Shown here: piece by piece, positions 17,581-25,742 of the stretch | How positions within the stretch are numbered: the stretch's first letter is position 1 | How the letters are laid out: each line of letters begins with the position of its first letter | NCBI GenBank assembly: GCA_964537995.1 | Contig: CAZICW010000009.1 | Span: forward strand, 1-43,972 | DNA length: 43,972 nucleotides | Source of the DNA: JAFLUQ01 sp964537995 | GTDB taxonomy: Bacteria > Bacillota > Clostridia > UMGS1883 | Direction: 5' to 3' | Made by a program: the position numbers and the translations under genes | Notes under the pieces: generated by a model | What the model was told of the DNA's origin: nothing | Database searches by the model: none | Seen by the model: the letters and a program-made list of their open reading frames with translations, nothing else

Positions 17581-17620
17581 AGTTTTTTAAAAAAAAATAT
17601 TAATATTTTTAAAAAAAAGT
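17581..17620. promoter_or_regulatory. A/T-tract element between divergent SLH1 and mscL promoters
   Basis: The 40 bases between the two -35 boxes are almost entirely A/T. They contain an 18-bp perfect palindrome (AAAAATATTAATATTTTT at 17593-17610) flanked by A- and T-tracts. This looks like a shared UP element or bent DNA serving both promoters. Confidence 0.45.
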
Positions 17621-17621
17621 G

Positions 17622-17650
17622 TTGAAGTTTTCTCCCGCATTGGTTATAAT
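17622..17650 (+). promoter_or_regulatory. sigma-A promoter of mscL
   Basis: TTGAAG (17622-17627), a 17-base spacer and TATAAT (17645-17650), about 51 bases before the mscL leader ends. It lies downstream of the structured region, so that region is not part of the mscL mRNA. Confidence 0.75.
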
Positions 17651-17707
17651 GGGTTTAGAGGCAAAAATTGCCTGATTGCATATTAATAATGAAAGGATTT
17701 GTCAAAA

Positions 17708-18136
17708 ATGGGTTTACTTAAGGAATTTAAAGATTTTGCGCTCAAGGGCAACGTCATCGACATGGCGGTAGGCGTTATCATCGGCAGCGCGTTCACGGCG
17801 GTGGTGTCGGGAGTTGTTGAAAACATTCTCACCCCCATCGTAACCGTCGCCACAGGCGGAATGTCGATTTCCGACTGGGCGGAGGCGTTTCCTACATACG
17901 CCGGCAATCTCGTCGGGGAAATTGTTTCCTTCCTTCTGACCGCGCTCTGCCTGTTCCTTATTGTCAAAGGAATAAAGGCTGCCGAAACGAAAGCGGCCGC
18001 AATTGCCGCCGCCGCGCGCGGGGAAGCTCCCGCCGAGCCTCCGGCTCCGACAACGAAGGTCTGCCCCTTCTGCCACAGCGAAATACATATCGACGCCACC
18101 CGCTGTCCTCATTGCACTTCCGAATTAAGCGAATGA
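17708..18136 (+). CDS. mscL: large-conductance mechanosensitive channel with C-terminal zinc ribbon
   Basis: MscL is a pentameric membrane safety valve opened by osmotic downshock. The 142-residue protein has the N-terminal amphipathic helix (GLLKEFKDFALKGN), TM1 (VIDMAVGVIIGSAFTAVVSG), a short extracellular loop, and TM2 (EIVSFLLTALCLFLIVKGI). The helical tail of the E. coli protein is replaced by an Ala/Pro linker and a zinc ribbon with C-x2-C pairs (VCPFCHSEIHIDATRCPHC). I recall such ribbons on MscL of some Clostridia. The ATG at 17708 follows GAAAGGA by 10 bases. hisZ starts 42 bases downstream with no terminator between, so co-transcription is possible. Confidence 0.93.
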   Translation: MGLLKEFKDFALKGNVIDMAVGVIIGSAFTAVVSGVVENILTPIVTVATGGMSISDWAEAFPTYAGNLVGEIVSFLLTALCLFLIVKGIKAAETKAAAIAAAARGEAPAEPPAPTTKVCPFCHSEIHIDATRCPHCTSELSE

Positions 18137-18178
18137 TTTTTCGATTCTGATTTATCTCTGATAAGGAGCTTTGCACCG

Positions 18179-19375
18179 ATGGAAAAGGACTGGAAGCTGC
18201 TTTCTCCGCTCGGCGTCGCCGACATTCTGGAGAATGACTGCGCCTTGAAAAACAAAATTGAAGAACTGATAGCCGAAGCCTTCAATTCGTTCGGCTACAA
18301 CGAAATTCAAACTCCGACGTTTGAGTATTTCAATGTTTTCGCCGACGATTTGTCCATCAGACAAGAGGACGTCATAAAATTTATTGATAAATCGGGGAAA
18401 ATCCTCGCCTTGCGTCCCGACTACACCACTGCGATTTCCCGCGTGGTCGCGACCCACAAAACCGACGCCGACCTTCCGTTAAGGCTTCGCTACTGCGGGA
18501 ATGTTTTCCGCACGGGCGAAAGCTACACCGGCGCGCGCCAAAAGGAATTTACCCAAGCGGGAGCCGAGCTTTTCGGCGATTCCTCTCCGGAGGCCGACGC
18601 GGAAATTATCATCTTGACCATCAACGCCCTGCTCAACGCAGGGCTTGATGAATTTCAGCTTGAAATCGGACATTCCGGCTTCCTGCGCGGCATTGTCGGT
18701 CAGGAGCTCGGCGAGGAAGCTTATGCGGAGCTGACCGATTTATTGGATAAGAAATTCATTCTCGGCATAGAGGATTTTTGCAAAAGAGAACAAATTTCCG
18801 CCGACGCATCCGAAATACTTTGCGAAATGCCGAATCTTTACGGCGGCGCGGAGGTCGCCGAGAAAATGCTCACGAAAAAGCTTAGCGAAGAAAGCGAAGC
18901 CGCCGTGCGCAATCTTCTTGATGTATATGAAATTGTCCGCGACTACGGCTTTGAGGATTTTGTCAGCATGGATCTCGGACTTGTGAGAAGCTTCCTTTAT
19001 TATACGGGGATTGTGTTCAAGGGCATAACCCACGGCGTCGCTTTTCCGATTTGCGGCGGAGGACGTTACGACCGTCTTTCCGAAAGGTTCGGCGTTCATG
19101 TTTCGGCAACCGGAACGGCGATATGGACGGATCGCGTGATGACCGCGATAACCCGCCTGTCCCGTCCCGACACCGGCCCCAAAATCGACCTTCTTGTCCG
19201 CTATACATCGCCTTCCGCGCGGGCGGAAGCCTTTGCGCTGGCGCAGGCGCGGCGCGGAGACGGGCTGCGCGTAATATGCGAGCGGCGTTCCTTCGACAGC
19301 AATGACGGGCTTAAGCGGTATATGGCGCGGCGCGGCATAAAAGAAGAGCTTTATGTAAGGGGGAAAGATGAATGA
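18179..19375 (+). CDS. hisZ: ATP phosphoribosyltransferase regulatory subunit
   Basis: HisZ is a histidyl-tRNA synthetase paralogue that lacks aminoacylation activity and assembles with short HisG to form the first, feedback-regulated enzyme of histidine synthesis. The 398-residue protein keeps class II synthetase motif 2 (YCGNVFRTGESYTGARQ then KEFTQAGAELFG) and GGGRYDRLSERFG near the C-terminal half, but has no anticodon-binding domain of HisS type. An AAGGAG SD lies 9 bases before the ATG. The stop overlaps the hisG start (ATGA). Confidence 0.94.
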   Translation: MEKDWKLLSPLGVADILENDCALKNKIEELIAEAFNSFGYNEIQTPTFEYFNVFADDLSIRQEDVIKFIDKSGKILALRPDYTTAISRVVATHKTDADLPLRLRYCGNVFRTGESYTGARQKEFTQAGAELFGDSSPEADAEIIILTINALLNAGLDEFQLEIGHSGFLRGIVGQELGEEAYAELTDLLDKKFILGIEDFCKREQISADASEILCEMPNLYGGAEVAEKMLTKKLSEESEAAVRNLLDVYEIVRDYGFEDFVSMDLGLVRSFLYYTGIVFKGITHGVAFPICGGGRYDRLSERFGVHVSATGTAIWTDRVMTAITRLSRPDTGPKIDLLVRYTSPSARAEAFALAQARRGDGLRVICERRSFDSNDGLKRYMARRGIKEELYVRGKDE

Positions 19376-20028
19376 AATATCTCACAATCGCCCTTGCAAA
19401 GGGACGGCTGGCGGAGCTTTCGGTGGAAATTTTTCTTTCCCTCGGCTATGACTGCGCGGAAATGCTGACAAAAACGCGCAAGCTCATCTTTACCGACGAA
19501 AAAAACAAGGTTCGCTTTTTGCTTGTGAAAGCGGGCGACGTGCCGACTTATGTCGAATACGGAGCGGCGGACGTCGGCGTCGTCGGACGCGACACTCTCC
19601 TTGAGGAGGGTCGCAACCTCTATGAAATGCTGGATTTGAAATTCGGAAGCTGCCGTATGTGCGTTTGCGGTCCGGCGGAAATGCGTGAAAGGCTGCTCAG
19701 CACATCCACTATCAGGGTTGCCAGCAAGTATCCCAATATCGCGAAGGATTACTTTACAAAAAAGAAGAATATGAACATAGAAATAATCAAGCTCAGCGGC
19801 AGCGTGGAGCTTGCTCCGCCGACAGGACTCAGCGAGGTCATCGTCGATATTGTTGAAAGCGGCAAAACCCTTGAGGAAAACGGGCTTGAGGTTCTTGAGG
19901 AAATTTGTCCGCTGTCGGCTCGGCTCATCGTAAACCGCGTCAGCGCAAAAATGGAGCGCGCGAGGATAAAAGCCCTTGTGGACGCCATACGCGCAAGCAT
20001 AGAAAAATCGGAAGGAGAGCGGCAGTGA
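19372..20028 (+). CDS. hisG: ATP phosphoribosyltransferase, short form
   Basis: HisG condenses ATP and PRPP in the first step of histidine synthesis. At 218 residues it is the short form lacking the C-terminal ACT-like regulatory domain, which explains the adjacent hisZ. Motifs include LTIALAKGRL at the start, GAADVGVVGRDTL, and the PRPP loop region (SGSVELAPPTGLSEVIVDIV). It overlaps hisZ by 4 bases and hisH by 4 bases. Confidence 0.96.
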   Translation: MKYLTIALAKGRLAELSVEIFLSLGYDCAEMLTKTRKLIFTDEKNKVRFLLVKAGDVPTYVEYGAADVGVVGRDTLLEEGRNLYEMLDLKFGSCRMCVCGPAEMRERLLSTSTIRVASKYPNIAKDYFTKKKNMNIEIIKLSGSVELAPPTGLSEVIVDIVESGKTLEENGLEVLEEICPLSARLIVNRVSAKMERARIKALVDAIRASIEKSEGERQ

Positions 20029-20639
20029 TAGCCATAATAGATTATGACGCCGGAAATCTTCGCAATGTGGAGAAGGCTTTCCGCTATCTCGGAACGGAAG
20101 CCGTCGTAACCGACGACAAAGACCTTATTCTTTCCGCGGATCATGTGATTTTGCCGGGGGTGGGCGCCTTCGGCGACTGCATGGAGAGCATACGCGCAAA
20201 AGGGCTTGACGAAACAATAAAAACCGTTGTCGGCGGCGGGACGCCGTTTCTCGGAATCTGTCTCGGAATGCAGCTTCTGTTCGACGAAAGCGAGGAAAGC
20301 CCGGGCGTAAAGGGTCTGGGACTTCTGAAAGGGAAAATCCGCCGTATTCCCGACAGGGGCTTGAAAATTCCCCATATGGGCTGGAACGACATTTCCTGCC
20401 GCGGACGGCTCTTTGAAGGACTGACAAAGCCCTTCGTCTATTTTGTTCACTCTTACTGTCTGGACGCCGCAGACAAATCAATCGTCAGCGCAACCGCGGA
20501 ATACGGCGTAACAATCGAAGCCGCCGTCGAGAGCGGCAATATTTTCGCCGCGCAGTTCCACCCCGAAAAAAGCGGCGCGGCGGGACTTAAAATGCTGACG
20601 AACTTTGCTTCCGTCGGGAGGGACGATTATGTACGCTAA
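20025..20639 (+). CDS. hisH: imidazole glycerol phosphate synthase, glutaminase subunit
   Basis: HisH is a class I glutamine amidotransferase that feeds ammonia to HisF. The 204-residue protein starts VIAIIDYDAGNLRNV at a GTG that overlaps the hisG stop (GTGA), with AAGGAG 7 bases upstream. Cys79 (FLGICLGMQLLF) is the nucleophile. The His and Glu of the triad are in QFHPEKSG near residue 185. A longer in-frame extension into hisG is not plausible. Confidence 0.95.
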   Translation: MIAIIDYDAGNLRNVEKAFRYLGTEAVVTDDKDLILSADHVILPGVGAFGDCMESIRAKGLDETIKTVVGGGTPFLGICLGMQLLFDESEESPGVKGLGLLKGKIRRIPDRGLKIPHMGWNDISCRGRLFEGLTKPFVYFVHSYCLDAADKSIVSATAEYGVTIEAAVESGNIFAAQFHPEKSGAAGLKMLTNFASVGRDDYVR

Positions 20640-21381
20640 AAGGATAATTCCCTGCCTTGACGTAAACGGAGGAAGGGTCGTAAAGGGAGTCAATTTTGTA
20701 AATCTCGTTGACGCGGGCGATCCCGTGGAATGTGCCCGAAGCTACGATAAGGCGGGCGCGGACGAGCTTGTTTTTCTGGATATAACCGCTACCAGCGACC
20801 GCCGCGCCACGGTTGTGGACATGGTCGAGCGTGTGGCGGAGTCTGTTTTTATTCCGTTCACTGTCGGCGGAGGCATACGCTCCGTCGATGATTTTCGCAC
20901 GCTGCTCCTTGCCGGAGCCGACAAAATAAGCGTAAATTCCTCGGCAATCCGGCGTCCGCGCCTGATAAGCGAAGCGGCGGACAAATTCGGCAGTCAGTGC
21001 GTCGTATGCGCAATCGACGCGAAACGCCGTCCGGGCGGCTGGGACGTATATCTTGCCGGCGGGCGCGTAAATACGGGGATTGACGCCTTGGAATGGGCTG
21101 CCGAAGCGGAACGGCTCGGCGCGGGAGAAATTTTACTTACATCAATGGACTGCGACGGAACAAAGGAAGGATACGATTTGGAGCTGACCCGCGCGGTCAG
21201 CGAAAACGCAAAGATTCCCGTTATCGCCAGCGGCGGAGCGGGAACCGAAAAGCATTTTCTCGAAGCCTTCACCGAGGGTAAGGCGGACGCCGTCCTTGCG
21301 GCAAGCCTTTTCCACTTCGGCGAGATTGAAATTTCCGACCTGAAAAAGTATCTCAAAAGTAACAATATACCCGTAAGGTAG
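20629..21381 (+). CDS. hisF: imidazole glycerol phosphate synthase, cyclase subunit
   Basis: HisF is the TIM-barrel cyclase that makes IGP and AICAR, the latter feeding back into purine synthesis. The 250-residue protein carries the catalytic Asp11 (IIPCLDVNGGRVVKG) and Asp130 (CAIDAKR), matching the well-studied T. maritima residues. The ATG at 20629 has GGAGG 7 bases upstream and overlaps hisH by 11 bases. hisA, hisI/E, hisB, hisC and hisD are not in this window. The stop codon lies inside the terminator hairpin. Confidence 0.96.
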   Translation: MYAKRIIPCLDVNGGRVVKGVNFVNLVDAGDPVECARSYDKAGADELVFLDITATSDRRATVVDMVERVAESVFIPFTVGGGIRSVDDFRTLLLAGADKISVNSSAIRRPRLISEAADKFGSQCVVCAIDAKRRPGGWDVYLAGGRVNTGIDALEWAAEAERLGAGEILLTSMDCDGTKEGYDLELTRAVSENAKIPVIASGGAGTEKHFLEAFTEGKADAVLAASLFHFGEIEISDLKKYLKSNNIPVR

Positions 21382-21399
21382 GCGAACGCCTACCTTTTT
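21377..21399 (+). terminator. terminator of the his operon, overlapping both flanking stop codons
   Basis: A 7-bp stem (GGTAGGC with GCCTACC) and GAAC loop are followed by TTTTT. The hisF TAG (21379-21381) is in the left arm and the dtd stop on the opposite strand (21390-21392) is in the right arm. On the minus strand no T-run follows, so it mainly ends the his mRNA. Confidence 0.8.
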
Positions 21400-21842
21400 A
21401 TAACGTCTCTGCTGTCTATTATTATCGTCACGGGGCCGTCGTTTACAACGGAGACCTGCATATGCGCGCCGAAAACGCCCTTTTTTACCGGCAAAGTCCG
21501 CGCTATCCTCCCGCAAACATATTCGTAAAGCTCGTTTGCGCGTTCGGGAGTCTCCGCTCCGCCGAAATACGGGCGGTTGCCTACGGGTATGTCGGTTATA
21601 AGCGTAAACTGGCTTATTATCAGCATTTCTCCGCCAACGGCGGGAAGACTGAGATTCATTTTGCCGTTTTCGTCTCCGAAAATACGCAGCTTGAGCAGCT
21701 TATCGGCGATATAATCCGCGTCGCGGAAAGTGTCGCCGTTTTCAACGCCCAAAAGCACCGTAAATCCCCGTCCTATTTCGCCGCAAACCTCGCCGCCGAC
21801 GCTGACCGACGCTTTCAAGCTTCTTTGAACAACCGCTTTCAT
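21390..21842 (-). CDS. dtd: D-aminoacyl-tRNA deacylase
   Basis: Dtd hydrolyses D-aminoacyl-tRNAs and mischarged Gly-tRNA-Ala, preventing D-residue toxicity. The 150-residue protein has the usual length, the MKAVVQRSLKASVSV start, the SQFTL motif (77-81) and the NDGPVT motif near the C-terminus that forms the cross-subunit active site. It overlaps the upstream ligase-like gene by 4 bases (ATGA), so it is the last gene of the hemolysin III operon. Confidence 0.95.
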   Translation of the reverse strand: MKAVVQRSLKASVSVGGEVCGEIGRGFTVLLGVENGDTFRDADYIADKLLKLRIFGDENGKMNLSLPAVGGEMLIISQFTLITDIPVGNRPYFGGAETPERANELYEYVCGRIARTLPVKKGVFGAHMQVSVVNDGPVTIIIDSRDVIKR

Positions 21843-23584
21843 TCCCCCTCAGCCTCCGTTTCGGCGTTATCGGTATCGCTGTAAAATTCTATCCTCGTAT
21901 AAGGCTGCGCCTTATCCGCCAAATCGTTTATTTCTTTCTTTGTTTCCAGATTTTCAATGTTTTCCGCACATTCGGTAATCCGTTGATAGTAACGTCGGGC
22001 TTCAACGCTGCCCTTTTCGCAGCCCTCAAGAGCGCCGAAAAGATGCTCCGCCATAAGCAGCTTGCAGTCGTCGTTCAGCGGCGCAAGAGAAACGGCCGTC
22101 TCATCCTCGGCGGCGGCAGCCTCAAAATCGCCCGACGCCGCCAAAAGACGGGCGTATTCGCTGTGATAAAGCGCGTTTTCGCCGTCGCGCTCAATTGCGC
22201 GTTTTATGTAATACTCCGCGTTTACGGCGTCCTCCTTGCGCCCTTCCTCCTCGTACAGGGTGCGCAAAGCCGCCGACGCAAGATAGCAGCTCTCGCCGTC
22301 AAAGGGATTTAACGCCGCGGCGGAGGAAAATCTTTCCGCCGCAAGGCGGCCGTCGGAAAACATCCGCTTTGTGCCGGAAGCACGGAAAATATCGCCGGCG
22401 CCGAGAACGCAGCCGTAAACCGCCGCCGCCGCCAAGACGCAGCAAAGCGCCGCCGCGGCCGGCTTCGGCATACGGATTTTGCGCGCAAGTCCGAGTCCGC
22501 ATTCTCCGTAAACGGCGGCGCACAGCAGCAGTATCAACGCCGCGGGGCAGTCTTCTATCGGCACGAAAAAGGCGCCGATGCCGAAAACCGCAACAAGACC
22601 GCAAAGGCGGCTCTTATATTTAAAGCAAAGAAAAACTTCGCGTCCGATAAAGAACAGCGCCGCCGCCAGTCCGAACAGCCCCAGCGACGAAATCAGCGAC
22701 GCGCCGCCGCCGAGTTTTGCCGCCGGATAATAAACCGACTGAAGCTGAGCTTGCCGCGCGGCAAAGCCCCCGCCGCCCAATCCCGCGGGATAGTGCGTCA
22801 CAACCTTAATCGCGTCCGTAAAGGGCGCGCTCGGCTCTCCGAAGGCGGAAGCCGCAAGGAAAACCAGCGCCGCGGCGGCCGCCGCAAAAAACGGCAGACT
22901 GAGCAGCCTTCGACCGCATCTGAAAACGCAGACGGCGGCGACCGTGAAGCCCAAAAACAGCGCAAGCGTACTCCGGCTCATTATCAGCACAAACAAAATA
23001 GGAATACCGAGCGCCGACAAACGCAGCCGCTTTCCCGTATTTTCCGCGCAAAAAGCCGCAACGCAACACAGCCCCGCCAGCATATAAAGCCCCAGCAGGT
23101 CGTTTTGCCCAAGTCCGGCGGAAAAAGGCTCGGCAAGGCTGAAATGTCTCGAAAAGCCCCACGCTATCAGATTCCGGAGCGCGCAAATTTCAGCCGAAAA
23201 AATCATCATAATGTTCAGTCGGACGTCCAGACCCTTTTCCTTGCCGATGTCGGCATAGTCGGCGGCAAGAAACATCGCTTCGACCGCGGTCACGAGCATA
23301 AAAACATATCTTATATGCGAAAACACACTTTCCGCCCACGCAAACGCCAAAAGGGCGCAGCCGCACAGGAGCGCGCCCACGGAAATGTTTGCCGTTATAT
23401 GTAAAGCGCCGTTTTCAATCAGACGAACGGCAAAGCAGGCGCTGACCGCTATAAAAACGGCGTACAAGCCCCAGCTGTCCGCCGCGCCGTTTATCAGCAC
23501 GGGGGCAAAAAGAATAAATAACGCCGCCGCCGCTTCAAGCACAACGGAAAAGTCCCGCTTTTCAGCCTTGCTGCGAGTCCTCAT
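21839..23584 (-). CDS. O-antigen ligase/polymerase-like membrane protein with TPR tail
   Basis: A 581-residue polytopic membrane protein of the O-antigen ligase (Wzy_C/WaaL-like) type. About ten to twelve hydrophobic helices span residues 15-390, with a long loop containing THYPAGLGGGGFAARQAQL, the position where these proteins usually carry their conserved Arg and His. The usual AHN-type histidine just before the following helix is not evident here. The C-terminal third (about 400-560) consists of TPR-like helical repeats (AVNAEYYIKRAIERDGENA; FEAAAAEDETAVSLAPLND) and a short acidic tail. It probably handles glycan transfer or polymerisation at the cell surface; the substrate is unknown. The ATG at 23584 has GAGGAG 10 bases upstream and overlaps the upstream gene by 23 bases. 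Confidence 0.75.
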   Translation of the reverse strand: MRTRSKAEKRDFSVVLEAAAALFILFAPVLINGAADSWGLYAVFIAVSACFAVRLIENGALHITANISVGALLCGCALLAFAWAESVFSHIRYVFMLVTAVEAMFLAADYADIGKEKGLDVRLNIMMIFSAEICALRNLIAWGFSRHFSLAEPFSAGLGQNDLLGLYMLAGLCCVAAFCAENTGKRLRLSALGIPILFVLIMSRSTLALFLGFTVAAVCVFRCGRRLLSLPFFAAAAAALVFLAASAFGEPSAPFTDAIKVVTHYPAGLGGGGFAARQAQLQSVYYPAAKLGGGASLISSLGLFGLAAALFFIGREVFLCFKYKSRLCGLVAVFGIGAFFVPIEDCPAALILLLCAAVYGECGLGLARKIRMPKPAAAALCCVLAAAAVYGCVLGAGDIFRASGTKRMFSDGRLAAERFSSAAALNPFDGESCYLASAALRTLYEEEGRKEDAVNAEYYIKRAIERDGENALYHSEYARLLAASGDFEAAAAEDETAVSLAPLNDDCKLLMAEHLFGALEGCEKGSVEARRYYQRITECAENIENLETKKEINDLADKAQPYTRIEFYSDTDNAETEAEGE

Positions 23585-24863
23585 TGTTTTCCAACTCCTC
23601 AGAGGGTTCGGCAATGCAGACCAAAACCCTTTCAATTCGACGGTCGGAAATTTTAACAACCTTCATAAGCAGCCCGTAAGCCTCGACCTCAAAGGTAATT
23701 CCGTCGTCGGGAATTTTATCCATTTGCGCGAAAATCAGTCCGCCGATGGTATCGTATTCATCAATCGGCAGCTCCACTCCCAACGCGGACGATACGTCGT
23801 CCAGAGGCGCGGTTCCGTCAATCGACCATGTATTTTCGTCAAGCTTGATTATGGGTTCGATTTCCGCCGCTTGTTCTTCCTTTTCGTCGGCAATCTGTCC
23901 GACAAGCTCTTCGAGCAGGTCGTCAATCGTGACAATGCCGCTGAAGCCGCCGTATTCGTCCACAACTATGGACATATGATTCTTTTCCTGACGCATATTT
24001 CGGAAAAGAATATCCGTCGGAACAGTCTCCGGAACAACATAGGCGGGACGGATTATGCCCGAAACACTGCCGCTGCCGTCATACAAAAATTCATACAGCT
24101 CCCGCGCATGAACTACGCCAACAATGTCGTCGATTGTGCTGCCGCAGACGGGGAAGCGCGAAAAGCCGCTGTCGCGGACGATCTTTTCCCATTCCCGCGG
24201 CTCGTCCTCCATTTTCAGAACGGCAACATCGGTGCGATGGGTCATAACGTCGGCGGCGGTCATATTGTCAAACTCAAAAATGTTTTGGATAAACTCCTTC
24301 TCCTCCGGCGCAATTGCGCCGCTTTCCGAGCCGATGTCAACCATCATGCGGATTTCTTCCTCCGTAACGTCGGTCAGCTCCTCGCTCGGAGCAACTCCGA
24401 ACAGCGCTCCCAGCAGCCGCGCAAGCCACGTTGACGCGACGACAACAGGTATACTCACCGTATAAAGCACATTCATCGGCCCCGCAAGCGAATTTGCGGC
24501 GGCTTCGGGATTTTTCAGCGCTATTCTAAGCGGCGTCATCCTTCCGATTACGGCTCCCGCAAACGCCGTAAGCAGAAGCTCCGCTGCGGCAATTACCGCC
24601 GTCGGGACGGAGGTTATCGCGGGAAAATAGCTCGCGGAAAGCGCGCCTACGGCAACAAAAAGCAGCAGCGACCAAAATCTGTAGGCTGATATGCAGCCGC
24701 TTTCCTTTTCCTTCAGCTTCAGCAAGGTTTTTGCCGTCTTGTCGTCGGCTTCCTTTCGGAGCGACGTGACGTTAAGCTCCTCCAACGCGGCGGTCATGAC
24801 GGTGAGCAAACCGCAGACAATCAAAAGCGCAAGCTGGAGTAAACAGGTAGGCAGAGGGTCCAT
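23562..24863 (-). CDS. CNNM/DUF21-CBS-CorC_HlyC membrane protein (hemolysin C-like)
   Basis: A 433-residue member of the CNNM/CorC family, linked to Mg2+ or other divalent cation export. It has an N-terminal DUF21 domain with four hydrophobic segments (about 1-170), a Bateman module of two CBS domains (ADVMTHRTDVAVL and the VDEYGGFSGIVTIDDLLEELVG segment), and a C-terminal CorC_HlyC domain (IDEYDTIGGLIFAQMDKIP). The protein would sit in the cytoplasmic membrane with the CBS pair sensing adenine nucleotides. AAGGA lies 12 bases before the ATG. It is second in the operon after hemolysin III. Confidence 0.92.
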   Translation of the reverse strand: MDPLPTCLLQLALLIVCGLLTVMTAALEELNVTSLRKEADDKTAKTLLKLKEKESGCISAYRFWSLLLFVAVGALSASYFPAITSVPTAVIAAAELLLTAFAGAVIGRMTPLRIALKNPEAAANSLAGPMNVLYTVSIPVVVASTWLARLLGALFGVAPSEELTDVTEEEIRMMVDIGSESGAIAPEEKEFIQNIFEFDNMTAADVMTHRTDVAVLKMEDEPREWEKIVRDSGFSRFPVCGSTIDDIVGVVHARELYEFLYDGSGSVSGIIRPAYVVPETVPTDILFRNMRQEKNHMSIVVDEYGGFSGIVTIDDLLEELVGQIADEKEEQAAEIEPIIKLDENTWSIDGTAPLDDVSSALGVELPIDEYDTIGGLIFAQMDKIPDDGITFEVEAYGLLMKVVKISDRRIERVLVCIAEPSEELENNEDSQQG

Positions 24864-24912
24864 TAAATATACACTTCCTTAAAAAAATTGAAAAATCAAA
24901 TTTATCCGCAAA

Positions 24913-25575
24913 TTATTTTATCGGCATTACATAAAGCAGCACGCAAAGGAAGTGCAGCAAGCTTCCTCCCAGCACAAACAAATGCCATATCGAGTGCATA
25001 TAAGCTACCTTTTTCAGGCAATAGAACACCACTCCGACCATATAAACCAGTCCGCCGGAAATCAAAAGCCGAACTCCCGCCGGAGCGAGATTTTGGCAAA
25101 GCGTTCCCCACATTGCCACAATCGTCCAGCCCATGACAATATAGCTTATCAGGCTGAACAGTTTAAATTTTTCCAAATTTATCGAATTGGCAACCACGCC
25201 CAGCACCGTCATTCCCCACTCTATGGCGAACATGACCCAGCCGCCGTGCTGACGGAGGGTGCAGAGCGTAAGCGGAGTATAGGTTCCGGCGATAAGAAGA
25301 TATATGCTGCAATGATCCATTACGCGGAAAAATTTCTTTGCGCGGGGGTTTGGCAGCGCGTGGTAAAGCGTACTCATGCTGTACAGTATTATCAGCGTCG
25401 CGCCGTATATTGCTCCGCTGACCACGCCGTAAACGTTCCCCGCCTTCGCCGCGAAAATCACCATAAGCGTCAGCGCCGCAACGCCGAACAGCGCCCCGAT
25501 TCCGTGCGAAACCGAGCTGAAAATTTCCTCGCCTAAAGAATAAAGCTTTCCGCACCTTTTTGCAGCCGTATCCAT
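24913..25575 (-). CDS. hemolysin III family (PAQR) membrane protein
   Basis: A 220-residue seven-helix membrane protein of the PAQR/hemolysin III superfamily. The conserved metal-site elements are visible: Ser and His in STLYHAL, Asp and His in MDHCSIYLLIAGTYTP, and two histidines in HSIWHLFVLGGSLLHF. These proteins are suspected zinc-dependent membrane hydrolases; a hemolytic role is historical. The ATG at 25575 follows AAGGAG. It leads the minus-strand operon that continues through CNNM, the ligase-like gene and dtd. Confidence 0.93.
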   Translation of the reverse strand: MDTAAKRCGKLYSLGEEIFSSVSHGIGALFGVAALTLMVIFAAKAGNVYGVVSGAIYGATLIILYSMSTLYHALPNPRAKKFFRVMDHCSIYLLIAGTYTPLTLCTLRQHGGWVMFAIEWGMTVLGVVANSINLEKFKLFSLISYIVMGWTIVAMWGTLCQNLAPAGVRLLISGGLVYMVGVVFYCLKKVAYMHSIWHLFVLGGSLLHFLCVLLYVMPIK

Positions 25576-25617
25576 AACAATCTCCTTCAGTCTTGAATTA
25601 ATAAATATACATTTTTA

Positions 25618-25646
25618 ATATTACCACATTTCCCAGTAAGTTTCAA
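25618..25646 (-). promoter_or_regulatory. sigma-A promoter of the hemolysin III operon
   Basis: On the minus strand TTGAAA (25646-25641), a 17-base spacer and TAATAT (25623-25618), with GTGG just before the -10 as in the SLH1 promoter. Confidence 0.7.
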
Positions 25647-25685
25647 CCGTTTCACGCAAATGTTACAAATATTTAAAATTTGACC

Positions 25686-25723
25686 GCGAAAAAAGGGCGC
25701 GAATCCGCAGATTCGCACCCTTT
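25686..25723 (-). terminator. terminator of rpsB-tsf
   Basis: On the minus strand a 14-bp stem (AAAGGGTGCGAATC with GATTCGCGCCCTTT, one wobble) and 4-base loop end in TTTTTT. A second smaller hairpin (AAAGCC/GGCTTT) lies between it and the tsf stop. The core resembles the palindromes at 7355 and 13516. Confidence 0.9.
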
Positions 25724-25742
25724 AAAGCCCCTTGAGGCTTTC

